Below, one piece after another: positions 46,102 to 54,587 of a stretch of DNA of 64,000 nucleotides. The notes beneath the pieces are model-generated. The model had not been told where the DNA came from. It did not search any database and was given only the letters and a program-made list of their open reading frames with translations. Made by a program: the position numbers and the translations under genes. Origin of the DNA: Noviluteimonas gilva (GTDB lineage Bacteria; Pseudomonadota; Gammaproteobacteria; Xanthomonadales; Xanthomonadaceae); contig NZ_WOXT01000001.1 in the NCBI RefSeq assembly GCF_009740395.1, forward strand, positions 926,464-990,463, given 5' to 3'. Position 1 is the stretch's first letter. Every line of letters starts with the position of its first letter.

Positions 46102-47363
46102 AGCGCGCGCTGCCGGCGTTGTGCCTGTTGCTCGCCGCATGCGGCGGCGCACCGACCACCAAAGCGCCGGCGCCTTCGCAGTCTTCGACCACCGTTTCGA
46201 AGGCGCCCACGACGACATCGGGCACGCGCCGCTCGCCTTACGCGGCCGCGCAGGAAGACCTGTCCAAGCGCGGCGATTACACCGCCGGCGGCCTGTACGC
46301 GCCGAACGTGAAGGACACCGCGCCGCCGCCGATCGACGACGTGCACCTGATCCCCGAACCCGACGTCGTCGCCGAACCGCGTTCGCGCTACGGCAATCGC
46401 GACTACGCGGTGCTGGGCAAGAAATACCACGTGCTCGACGATCCTTCGGGCTACGTCGAGAGCGGCACGGCTTCGTTCTACGGTCAGAAGTTCCACGGCC
46501 GCCGCACCTCGTCGCTCGAGGTGTACGACATGTACGCCTTCAGCGCCGCGCACAAGACGTTGCCGTTGCCGTCCTTCGCGCGCGTCACCAACCTGGCGAA
46601 CGGCAAGTCGGTGATCGTGCGCGTGAACGATCGCGGGCCCTTCCACGACGGGCGCGTGATCGACCTGAGTTACGCCGCCGCGGTGAAGCTCGGTGTGTAT
46701 CCCTCCGGCACCGCGCGCGTCGAAGTGCGCGCGCTCACCGTCAACGATCGCGGCCCCGACATGCGCGTGGCCGCGCCCGATCCCGTGCCGCCGCCGGTCG
46801 CGCCGAGCGCGATGGACCGCATGGTCGCCGCGTTGCCGATCGCAAGCGCGGAAGCGGGCGAACGCAAGCCGACGCCCGCGTACGCCGAACCCGAACCGAG
46901 TCCGCCCGGCCCCTGGCGCTTCGACATGCGGCAGGACGGCAAGGCGATGACGGCCGACGAATTCGACAAGTGGATGAAGGAGCGGCAGGTGCGCGTGGCG
47001 ACCGGCAAGTCGGGAACGCCGAACAAGTCCGCACCCGTCGAACCGGTGAAGGCGCCCGCGCGCGTCGAAACAGCCGCTTCAAACGAGTCGCCGCCACCGC
47101 CCGCGCCGAAGCCTGCGCCTGCCGTGAAGGGCGACCGCGTCGTGCTGCAGATCGCCAGCTTCGCCGCGCGCGCCAATGCCGAGCGCGCGCTGGCCATGCT
47201 CGAAGGCGCCGGCATTCGCGATGCACGCCTGCTCGACGCCACCGCGGCGGGCCAGAAAGTGTGGCGCTTGCGCGTCGGCCCCGTGTCGGGCGAGCAGGTC
47301 GCGGAACTCAGCGCCACCGTCGCGGGTCTCGGTTTCGGCCGCCCAAACATCGTGCGCGATTAA
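46098..47363 (+). CDS. rlpA: RlpA septal lipoprotein with DPBB and SPOR domains
   Basis: 421 residues. Lipobox LLAAC. The double-psi beta-barrel domain (about 115-215) has SGTASFYGQKFHGRRTS and VRVNDRGPFHDGRVIDLSYA, with the acid that cuts denuded glycans. The C-terminal SPOR domain (about 345-420) starts VVLQIASFAARANAERAL and binds septal peptidoglycan. A long Pro/Ala/Glu linker joins them. A weak hairpin follows at 47376. Confidence 0.95.
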   Translation: MKRALPALCLLLAACGGAPTTKAPAPSQSSTTVSKAPTTTSGTRRSPYAAAQEDLSKRGDYTAGGLYAPNVKDTAPPPIDDVHLIPEPDVVAEPRSRYGNRDYAVLGKKYHVLDDPSGYVESGTASFYGQKFHGRRTSSLEVYDMYAFSAAHKTLPLPSFARVTNLANGKSVIVRVNDRGPFHDGRVIDLSYAAAVKLGVYPSGTARVEVRALTVNDRGPDMRVAAPDPVPPPVAPSAMDRMVAALPIASAEAGERKPTPAYAEPEPSPPGPWRFDMRQDGKAMTADEFDKWMKERQVRVATGKSGTPNKSAPVEPVKAPARVETAASNESPPPPAPKPAPAVKGDRVVLQIASFAARANAERALAMLEGAGIRDARLLDATAAGQKVWRLRVGPVSGEQVAELSATVAGLGFGRPNIVRD

Positions 47364-47375
47364 ATTCAGCGCACC

Positions 47376-47388
47376 GCCCGAAGCGGGC
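47376..47388 (+). terminator. Short hairpin between rlpA and dacC
   Basis: GCCCG (47376-47380) and CGGGC (47384-47388) form a 5-base stem after the rlpA stop, followed by CCTTAGAATCCCC. Too short for a strong terminator; it may let dacC be partly independent. Confidence 0.3.
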
Positions 47389-47445
47389 CCTTAGAATCCC
47401 CAGTCTTTCCCCCTTTCGCTCGCATTTCCGGAGCCCGCCGTCCTG

Positions 47446-48660
47446 ATGAACGTTCGTCCCCTCGCCGCCCTTGCCCTCGCGGCCGTCACCACATCCATCA
47501 TCGGCCTTGCGCTCGCGCAGGTGCCGGCTCCCGCAGCGAAGCCCGCCGCGCCCGCCGCGCTGAGCGATTCGCTGCCCGTGCCGCCGCCCCCGCAGATCCA
47601 GGGCAAGGCCTGGGTGCTGATGGACTTCGCGACCGGCCAGGTCATCGCGGGCGACAACGGCGAGATGCAGGTCGAACCGGCGAGCATCACCAAGGTGATG
47701 ACCAGCTACGTCGTCGCCGCCGAAATGAAGTCCGGCAAGGTCAAGGGCACCGACCAGGTGATGATGAGCGAGCACGCGTGGCGCGAAGGCGGCGCGGGCA
47801 CCGAAGGCAGCTACAGCGGCTTCGAAGTGAACAAGACCGCGCCGCTGGTCGAGATGGAAAAGGGCATGGTCGTGCAGTCGGGCAACGACGCGGCGATCGC
47901 GCTCGCCGAACACGTCGCCGGCAGCGAAGACGCGTTCGCCTCGCTGATGAACGCCTATGCCGCACGCATCGGCATGCAGCACTCGCACTTCGTCAATCCG
48001 CACGGCCTCTCGGCGCCGGGCCATGTCTCGACCTCGCGCGACCTCGCGACCCTCGGCCGCGCGCTGATCCGCGATTTCCCCGAAGCGTATTCGTACAACA
48101 AGATCAAGGAATACACGGTCGGCCCGATCACGCAGCGCAACCGCAACCTGTTGCTGTGGCGCGACCCGTCGGTCGACGGCATCAAGACCGGCCACCACAG
48201 CGGCGCCGGTTACTGCCTGATGGCCTCGGCCAAGCGCGGCGACCAGCGCCTGATTTCGGTGGTCATGGGTTCGACCAGCGAAAACCAGCGCGCGGTGGAT
48301 TCGCAGGCGCTGCTCAACTGGGGCTTCCGCTTCTTCGAAACGCACCGCCTGTACGAAGCCAACAAGGCGATCTCGAAGCAGAAGGTGTGGAAGGGCGCGG
48401 CCGACGAAGTGCAGCTCGGCGTCGACGCGCCGATGCTGGTGAGCACGCCGCGCGGCAAGTACGCGCAGCTCAAGCCGAGCATGGAAATTCCGAAGACGCT
48501 CGTCGCGCCGATCGCGAAGGGTCAGAAGATCGGCAGCGTGAAGGTGACGCTCGACGGCAAGGTGATCGCGCAGCGTCCGCTGGTTGCGCTCAATGCGGTG
48601 GAAGAAGGTGGGTTCTTCAAGCGCATGTGGGATGAGCTGATGATGTGGTGGGATTCCTGA
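47446..48660 (+). CDS. dacC: D-alanyl-D-alanine carboxypeptidase (PBP5/6 type)
   Basis: 404 residues with a signal peptide (cleavage after ALAQ, residue 25). Active site motifs are S80-ITK83, SGN in VVQSGNDAAIAL, and KTG in GIKTGHHSGAGY. The C-terminal PBP5_C domain and the amphipathic anchor FFKRMWDELMMWWDS are present. It trims the terminal D-Ala of stem peptides. Last gene of the elongation and septal run. In many proteobacteria ybeD-lipB-lipA would come next; here an 11-kb insertion on the other strand intervenes. Confidence 0.96.
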   Translation: MNVRPLAALALAAVTTSIIGLALAQVPAPAAKPAAPAALSDSLPVPPPPQIQGKAWVLMDFATGQVIAGDNGEMQVEPASITKVMTSYVVAAEMKSGKVKGTDQVMMSEHAWREGGAGTEGSYSGFEVNKTAPLVEMEKGMVVQSGNDAAIALAEHVAGSEDAFASLMNAYAARIGMQHSHFVNPHGLSAPGHVSTSRDLATLGRALIRDFPEAYSYNKIKEYTVGPITQRNRNLLLWRDPSVDGIKTGHHSGAGYCLMASAKRGDQRLISVVMGSTSENQRAVDSQALLNWGFRFFETHRLYEANKAISKQKVWKGAADEVQLGVDAPMLVSTPRGKYAQLKPSMEIPKTLVAPIAKGQKIGSVKVTLDGKVIAQRPLVALNAVEEGGFFKRMWDELMMWWDS

Positions 48661-48718
48661 GGCCGCTCACGCGGCACTGCCGCGTGGCCTCAGGAATGCC
48701 CGCGCGAGCAGCGCGGGC
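48653..48718. terminator. Long inverted repeat after dacC, bidirectional terminator candidate
   Basis: ATTCCTGAGGCC (48653-48664) and GGCCTCAGGAAT (48686-48697) are perfect 12-base arms that include the dacC stop codon; inside them ACGCGGC/GCCGCGT extends the stem. A second perfect stem GCCCGCGC/GCGCGGGC follows (48698-48718). This marks the end of the wall operon and faces the end of the beta-helix gene from the other strand. Confidence 0.7.
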
Positions 48719-48772
48719 CGGGAGGCGATGGAACGCGGCGACAGCGCATGCACGCGCCCTCGCCGCGTTTTG

Positions 48773-50560
48773 CTATCTGCCGTACGCGCCGTACAGATAC
48801 CGCCCCGTGCCATCGGGCCGCGGAACGTCGTTGTAATCCACAGCCGGCGGCTGCAACACCACCGGCAACGCGATCGCCGGAACGAACTGCTGATCCATCC
48901 GATACGGATGCAGCGGGTTGTCCGGATCGGTGAGGCGGTAATCCTTGTTCGCCAGGGAGCGCAGCAGGTTCGAAATGCCTTCGCCACTCACCGAGTGGGT
49001 CAGCAGCGGGAAGCTCGCCGGATTGATGTCGATGATGTTGTAAGCACCGCGAATGCGGTTGTCCGCACCTGGCGATCCGCCCATCGACGCGATGTCGCCA
49101 TCGACATCGGCATCGCGATTGCGCCAGAAGAGGTTGAAGTACACGTGCGCCGTGCTGTCCTGCACCGCGAGCCCGGCCCCGTCGTTGTCCGCGATCGTGT
49201 TGTTCAGGATCGTCACGAAGTTGCGGCCGTGGTTGCCGTTGGGTCCTGCGCACGTGTCGCCGCAATTGCCGTCGACGAGGATCGCGCCCGTGCCGAAGTT
49301 GCGCACCACGACGTTGTTGTAGACGTAGCCGACGGTGTACTGGTCGAGGAAGATCGCCGAGCCGGCCTTGGTCGTGCGATTGGCTTCGAACCAGTTGTTG
49401 CGCACGGTGAGCAACGCGACCGACGCGCTTCCGCCGCGATCGTGCTGGCCGATCAGGCCCGCGCCGACGCCGTAATGGTCGCCATCGGACACCGTGTCGT
49501 TGCCGAAGAACAGGTTGTGGTGCACATCGCCGTTCATGCCGATGGCCATGCCCGCGCCGTGCGGCAACGACTCCTCGTACAGACGGTTGTTGCGGATGAT
49601 GTTGTGGTGCACCTTCGCGACCGCGCCGGTCATGCTGACGACCGTGCCGAACCCATCGTTGGCGCTGGTGGTTTGATCCAGCGTGCCGATGTTCTCGGTG
49701 CCGCCGCCGACGTTGATGCCGCCGCCGTGGTGGCCGCCGCCGTTCTCTTCGATCAGGTTGTTGGCGATTTCCACCACGACCGTCCGGCCGCCGCCGACAT
49801 CCACGCCGCCGCAATCCGTGCGCGCCGTCGGCGTCGTGCAACCGTTGTGGTGCACGTGGTTGTTGCGCAGGGTGATGCGCTCGTTCGCATCCCACGCGGT
49901 CGCTTCGATGCCGCGATTGTTGCTGCCCGTGATCACGAACCCATCGATCGTCAGATCGATGGGCGCCTCCGCGTGCATGACGTGTTGGTTCGCGTTGGCG
50001 GCGGTGACGGTCGTGGGTGTGGCGAGCGCATTGCGCGCGGTGAATGTCGTGTTCAATCCACCGACGAGGATCTGCCGGCGCTGCATGCCGAGGTCGATGT
50101 TCTCGGAGTAAGCGCCGCTCGCAACGCAGATGACCGTGCGATTGCTGCCCGCGGCGACGACGGCTTGCGTGATCGTTCCGTAGGGATTGGCGCGCGTGCC
50201 GTTCCCCGTCGCGCCTGCGCGAACGAAAAGGCTGCCGTAGCCCGAAGGTCGCTGTGCATCGTTGATGCACCCGTAATCGAGATAGCCACTGCCGCCGATG
50301 CCCATCGTTGAAATCCGGATGGGGCGATGCGGGCCACCGGTCCTGACCGGATTCGGCCATAACGCGGCGAGGTTGGGAGCCGCCGTCGGTTCGACGGGCG
50401 TCGCGCGCGGCGCCGTCGCATTCGCGATGCGCGACGCCGCGACGCCTTTAGTCGCGACACGTGCGCTGTTGTTCGCGTTGCCACCCACGCCGCCACACGC
50501 TGCGAGGGTGCCCAACGCGCTCGTGTACAGCGCAATCCGCAACGCAGCCATCAGTTGCAT
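48773..50560 (-). CDS. Right-handed parallel beta-helix lipoprotein 2
   Basis: 595 residues. ATG at 50560 with GGGGGCGAG upstream; it overlaps the previous gene's stop by ten bases. The lipobox is LAAC (about residue 20). After RTGGPHRPI the chain has many pectate-lyase-like beta-helix coils, with repeated turns such as ITLRNNHVHHNG, VEIANNLIEENGGGHHGGG, VHHNIIRNN and VTILNNTIADNDGAG. Beta-helix proteins bind or cleave polysaccharides; no catalytic triad can be assigned. The lipid anchor suggests outer membrane attachment. It is the distal gene of the adhesin cluster. Confidence 0.83.
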   Translation of the reverse strand: MQLMAALRIALYTSALGTLAACGGVGGNANNSARVATKGVAASRIANATAPRATPVEPTAAPNLAALWPNPVRTGGPHRPIRISTMGIGGSGYLDYGCINDAQRPSGYGSLFVRAGATGNGTRANPYGTITQAVVAAGSNRTVICVASGAYSENIDLGMQRRQILVGGLNTTFTARNALATPTTVTAANANQHVMHAEAPIDLTIDGFVITGSNNRGIEATAWDANERITLRNNHVHHNGCTTPTARTDCGGVDVGGGRTVVVEIANNLIEENGGGHHGGGINVGGGTENIGTLDQTTSANDGFGTVVSMTGAVAKVHHNIIRNNRLYEESLPHGAGMAIGMNGDVHHNLFFGNDTVSDGDHYGVGAGLIGQHDRGGSASVALLTVRNNWFEANRTTKAGSAIFLDQYTVGYVYNNVVVRNFGTGAILVDGNCGDTCAGPNGNHGRNFVTILNNTIADNDGAGLAVQDSTAHVYFNLFWRNRDADVDGDIASMGGSPGADNRIRGAYNIIDINPASFPLLTHSVSGEGISNLLRSLANKDYRLTDPDNPLHPYRMDQQFVPAIALPVVLQPPAVDYNDVPRPDGTGRYLYGAYGR

Positions 50561-52578
50561 TGGCTCGCCCCCAGCGTCGTGTGCGCGGTGCGTGCGCTGA
50601 CCAACAACACGCCAGGCGTCCAACCACTGCCGTTGGCCTGCAATCGGATCTGATAGTTCGGACGCGCGGCGACGGGAATCTCCGGCGTCCACGCAACCGC
50701 CTGCGTGCAGATCGCGTTGCCGTTCACCGGCGCGGTCGTGCCCGGATTGAGCGGAAACGTTCCGGATGTCGTCAGGTTGGCGACACCGGTGACGTGGTGG
50801 TGGTCATGCGCGCCGGGATAACTGAACTCTTCGAGCGCGACTTCGTTGTCGCCGTAACCCGGCGTCGGATAGCCGGTCCACAAAGGTTGGTTCCAGTTGC
50901 TGGTGACGAAGTTGCGGCGCAACTCGATCTGCTCGCCCTTGTAGGTATTCCAGTGGAAAGGCTGTGCGTTCGAAAGCCCGTTACTGGCGCTCATCACCTG
51001 CACCGCATTGTTGACGGCGACGTAGCGACCCCAGAACTCTTCCGGCGTGCGACGACGAATCACGCCGTAGTCCTTCCCGTTGACGACCATGCGGAAGTCG
51101 ACGTTGTTGGGGTCGAGCACGAGGTTGCCGTCATAGAAGTCCCACGAGCTCGCGTTGTCCAGGCAGCAGCTGAACAAGGTCGCAGCCCCTTGGCTGCTGT
51201 TCTTGTTCAAGCTCGTCACGACGGTGTTGAAGTAGAACCACAGCTTGCCGCGGCGGCCGTCGATCGGGCTGTTGTCCGAACCGAAGTGCACCATCGAGGC
51301 GCCCATCGTCTGCACGTGCACCTTCTGGTCGCGACGGAAGATGTTGCCGTACATGAAGCTGCCGAACTGGTACTTCGCCCAGTCGCGCTGCATCGTGATG
51401 CGCGCCGCCGGCGTGGCCGCGCTCGGATCCTGGTCGGCCAGCAGGTTGAAGAACCACGGGAACACCGAGGGACGGAAGTCCTCGATGTCGATCAGGTCGA
51501 TCGAATGCGCGCCGTTCTCGAAATAGTTGTAGCGCACCAACTCACCGACCGTGCGCATCTTCAGGTCGTTGCCGTTGGAGGCTTCGTCGTTGTCGATGGT
51601 GCCGTTGTTGTCGATGTCCCAACGGATCGGATTGCCGAAGTAGTTGTACTGGACGACGAAGTTGACGCCCTGGATGTAGGCCTGGTGCACGTTGTAGTCG
51701 TCGACCAGGCCGTTGTCGTGGAAGTAGTTGCCTTCCAGCAGGAAGTTGCGCGTGAGGTAGTGGTCGCCGCCGTAATCCAGGCCGCGGCTGATGACGTAGA
51801 CGCCGACCGGGCAGAACGAGAACTCGTTGTCGCGCAGCGTGACGTCCTGCGCGCGCGAGACGTACAGGCAGCCGGTGTGCGAGTTGTACAGGTGCGACTG
51901 GTTGTCCATGCCGATGTAGCTGGCTTCGTGGTCGTCGCCGGCGTAGGGCGGCGTCATCGTGGCGGTCAGGTTCAAGCCTTCGACCGCGATGTTCCTGATG
52001 CCGCTGTCGCGCGCGATGGCCACGATGCCGCGATTGACCGTCGAATACTCCTCGCCCGGCGTGCCGATCTCGTTCTGCAACGCGCTGCTGTTGCGCACGC
52101 GTGCGTTCAGGCCGGAGATCTTCGGGCGAGCGCCGTTGCCGTCGCGAATGCCGCACACCTTGACGTCGCTGGTGACGATGAAGATGCGTTCGTTGTACGG
52201 CGTCGACTTCGGGTGGATGCGCACCATCGTGTGCGGCGGCAAGGATTCCCAAGCCACCTGCGCCAGGTTGGTGAGCGGCGCGGACGGGCCGACGTCGATC
52301 ACGTTGGCCGCGAAGTTGGCGTTGTCGGGATGGGCCGGATCGCAGTTCGCCGACGTGCGCGCTTCGCGCAGGTTCGGGAAGTCCTGGCCGGTGAAGCCGG
52401 TGTACTTGGCGATCGGTTGCGGGCCGCCGGTGCGGATGCGCGGGAACCCGTTGACGGGTGCCGGCGCCGGGCGTTTTTCCGCCACGACCTTCGGCGCGAC
52501 GGCGTGATTGCTTCCGCCGCTACAGGCGGCGAGGAGTCCAAGCGTGGTGATGCACAGTGTTGTCTTCAGCCAGTTCAC
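50551..52578 (-). CDS. Right-handed parallel beta-helix lipoprotein 1
   Basis: 675 residues from a GTG preceded by AGGGGGCTGTT; a longer frame has no signal. Lipobox GLLAAC (about residue 18). IRTGGPQPI near residue 50 matches the RTGGP motif of the next gene, so the two are diverged paralogues. Beta-helix coils include VEGLNLTATM, VTLRDNEFSFCPVGVYVIS and FLLEGNYFHDNGLVDDYNVH; the CLYVSRAQDVTLRDN turn is typical. Many Asn and aromatic ladders fit a polysaccharide-binding helix. Enzyme activity is unproved. Eight Cys or so suggest disulfides outside the cytoplasm. Confidence 0.83.
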   Translation of the reverse strand: MNWLKTTLCITTLGLLAACSGGSNHAVAPKVVAEKRPAPAPVNGFPRIRTGGPQPIAKYTGFTGQDFPNLREARTSANCDPAHPDNANFAANVIDVGPSAPLTNLAQVAWESLPPHTMVRIHPKSTPYNERIFIVTSDVKVCGIRDGNGARPKISGLNARVRNSSALQNEIGTPGEEYSTVNRGIVAIARDSGIRNIAVEGLNLTATMTPPYAGDDHEASYIGMDNQSHLYNSHTGCLYVSRAQDVTLRDNEFSFCPVGVYVISRGLDYGGDHYLTRNFLLEGNYFHDNGLVDDYNVHQAYIQGVNFVVQYNYFGNPIRWDIDNNGTIDNDEASNGNDLKMRTVGELVRYNYFENGAHSIDLIDIEDFRPSVFPWFFNLLADQDPSAATPAARITMQRDWAKYQFGSFMYGNIFRRDQKVHVQTMGASMVHFGSDNSPIDGRRGKLWFYFNTVVTSLNKNSSQGAATLFSCCLDNASSWDFYDGNLVLDPNNVDFRMVVNGKDYGVIRRRTPEEFWGRYVAVNNAVQVMSASNGLSNAQPFHWNTYKGEQIELRRNFVTSNWNQPLWTGYPTPGYGDNEVALEEFSYPGAHDHHHVTGVANLTTSGTFPLNPGTTAPVNGNAICTQAVAWTPEIPVAARPNYQIRLQANGSGWTPGVLLVSARTAHTTLGASQCN

Positions 52579-52624
52579 AACAGCCCCCTGTTGATGGATT
52601 GAATCGTGCGTCCTGCAAAGCAAC

Positions 52625-52655
52625 GCCCGACGGAACGCGGTGCGTTCCGTCGGGC
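52625..52655 (-). terminator. Perfect 14-base hairpin between the subtilase and beta-helix genes
   Basis: GCCCGACGGAACGC and GCGTTCCGTCGGGC flank a 3-base loop with no mismatch. On the minus strand it lies 57 bases after the protease stop and is followed by GTTGCTTTGC, a weak U-rich tail. It most likely ends the protease transcript before the beta-helix pair. Confidence 0.75.
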
Positions 52656-52711
52656 GCGCCGGTGTCCGCGCGCGCATCCGTGCGCAACGCAGCCACCACT
52701 CCCAGCGTGAA

Positions 52712-54532
52712 TCAGTTGTGGCGCGCTTCCAGCGTCACCGCGGTGAAGGCCTTCGCTCCGACGACCTTCACGTAGTACAGGCCGCCGCGCGTCACCGGCA
52801 CGCGGATGGTTTCGTTGTTGCCCGCGTGCACCGACGACAGGTCGTACGCGGTCGTCGTCGGCACCTGCGCGTAACGCACGAGCAACGTGACGTCGCCGGT
52901 GCCGCCGTAGGTCATGAAGCTCAGCGCGCTCGCACCGATCGGCACGTCGATCACGTACGACAGTTGCGCGTTCGCGGCGCCCGACAGGCCCTTGGCCGGC
53001 GTCTTGTTCACGAGCGGGCGCGCGGCGGTTTCGCAATCCGGGCCCTGGCAGGGCGGCAACACCGTCGCCACCGCAGCCTTCGCATCGAGGATGCCGGTGC
53101 CCATCGGTTGGTTGGTCGGAATCGTGACGGGGAAGCGGCGCGCGGTCGCCTTCAACATCGTTTCCATCTGCGCCGGCGTGAGCGGCGTGCTCGCCTTGCC
53201 CTGCACGAGCGCGGCGACCGCCGCGACGTGCGGCGCGGCCATCGACGTACCCGCCATGCCGCCGTACGCGGGACTGCCCAGTTCCGGCGCGGTCGCGCTG
53301 TCGTTGAGCGTCTGCCACACGTAACCGGCGGCGCCGCCGTCCTGGCCACCACCGCCGCCCGGCGCGGACAGGTCCACCTTCTTGCCGAAGTTGGAATAGA
53401 ACGCCTTGCCGCCGGTGATGCGCGACGCGCCGACGGTGATGACGTTGTTGCAGCTGGCCGGCGAGAACTCCGATGCATTCGCGTTGCTGTTGCCGGCCGA
53501 TACGACGACGGTCGTGCCGTTGGCCACGGCGGTGTCGATCGCGCTCTGCATCGACTCTTCGCACAGGAACTGGCCGCCAAGGCTCATGTTGATCACTTCG
53601 GCGGGATTCGCATTCGCCGGAACACCGGGCACCGTGCCGCCCGAGGCCCACACGATCGCGTCGGCGATGTCGGAGGTGTAACCGCCGCAACGACCGAGCA
53701 CGCGCACCGGCAACACCTTCGCGCCGTGCGCGACGCCGGCCAGGCCGATGCCGTTGTTCGAGACTTCGGCCACCGTGCCCGCCGTGTGCGTGCCGTGGAA
53801 GCTGCTGTTGCTCATCTCGCACTGGGTGAAGTCGTCGTTCCAGTCGCCGTAGTCGTGCGCGCCGGGCACGCGTTCGTCGGTCGCGCGGCGCGAGATGAAG
53901 GCATCGGAAATGAAGTCGTAACCCTGCAACAGGTTCGGCGAGAGATCGGGGTGATCGGTGACGCCGGTGTCGAGCACCGCGACGACGACGCCCGTACCGG
54001 TCGCGCTGTCCCACGCCGCCGGCGCCTTGATGCCGCCGACGGAGTTGTAGAAGTGCCACTGATACTGCTGGCTGAGCGGATCGTTCGGCAGCATCGTCGG
54101 CGCGGCGATGCCGGTGTGGTACAGACGACGATCCGGCGTGACGGACGCGACGTTCGGATCCGACGCGAGTGCGGAGAGCAGCGATGCGGTCGCGGCCGAA
54201 TCCAGCGAACGCGACAACGCGATCACGTCGGCGCCCGAGCCCATGCGGCGCACGTGGCGAACGGTGAGGCCGGGAATCGACGCGGCGATGCCCGAACGCA
54301 CGACGGCGGCGCGCGCTGCATCGAGTGCAGCCGTGGTGCTCGAACGCTGCAACGTGCCCGTGCGATAGCGCACGATGAAACGACGCTGCGGGGCCTGCTG
54401 CGTGGGCGCGGGCTTGGCGTCCTGGACGCGCACGGCGACGCCGGCGGCGGTCGCGCGCATGCCGACGAAGGAAAGCGAAACGGCCGCGGCGAGCGCGCAT
54501 GCGCCAAGGCACGTGGAAAGACGAAGGGTCAT
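52712..54532 (-). CDS. Secreted S8 family serine peptidase (subtilase)
   Basis: 606 residues. Signal peptide (about 1-30), an inhibitor-like propeptide (about 50-140, RRFIVRYRTGT onward), then the catalytic domain with D188 in AVLDTGV, H246 in HGTHTAGT and S429 in GTSMAAPHVA. The C-terminal 110 residues (about 490-606, SYVIDVPIGASALSFMTYG) form a PPC domain seen in proteases secreted by Xanthomonas and Lysobacter. The gene sits between the adhesin and the lipoproteins. It could process surface proteins of the cluster; that is inference. Its ribosome site (GGAA) is weak and abuts a hairpin. Confidence 0.93.
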   Translation of the reverse strand: MTLRLSTCLGACALAAAVSLSFVGMRATAAGVAVRVQDAKPAPTQQAPQRRFIVRYRTGTLQRSSTTAALDAARAAVVRSGIAASIPGLTVRHVRRMGSGADVIALSRSLDSAATASLLSALASDPNVASVTPDRRLYHTGIAAPTMLPNDPLSQQYQWHFYNSVGGIKAPAAWDSATGTGVVVAVLDTGVTDHPDLSPNLLQGYDFISDAFISRRATDERVPGAHDYGDWNDDFTQCEMSNSSFHGTHTAGTVAEVSNNGIGLAGVAHGAKVLPVRVLGRCGGYTSDIADAIVWASGGTVPGVPANANPAEVINMSLGGQFLCEESMQSAIDTAVANGTTVVVSAGNSNANASEFSPASCNNVITVGASRITGGKAFYSNFGKKVDLSAPGGGGGQDGGAAGYVWQTLNDSATAPELGSPAYGGMAGTSMAAPHVAAVAALVQGKASTPLTPAQMETMLKATARRFPVTIPTNQPMGTGILDAKAAVATVLPPCQGPDCETAARPLVNKTPAKGLSGAANAQLSYVIDVPIGASALSFMTYGGTGDVTLLVRYAQVPTTTAYDLSSVHAGNNETIRVPVTRGGLYYVKVVGAKAFTAVTLEARHN

Positions 54533-54541
54533 GTGAGTTCC

Positions 54542-54569
54542 AAAAAGATCGGGGCCGGTCCCTGGCCCC
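54542..54569 (-). terminator. Terminator or attenuator between adhesin and subtilase
   Basis: On the minus strand GGGGCC, a 7-base loop, GGCCCC and then GATCTTTTTGG. The U-run ends nine bases before the protease ATG at 54532, so the hairpin both ends the adhesin transcript and covers the region just upstream of the protease ribosome site. Confidence 0.75.
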
Positions 54570-54587
54570 AGAGGGAAAGGGGAGGGA

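Noticed and set aside
52578-52677. Longer start for beta-helix lipoprotein 1
   Set aside because: The extra 33 residues cross the perfect hairpin and lack a signal; the GTG at 52578 gives a clean lipoprotein signal.
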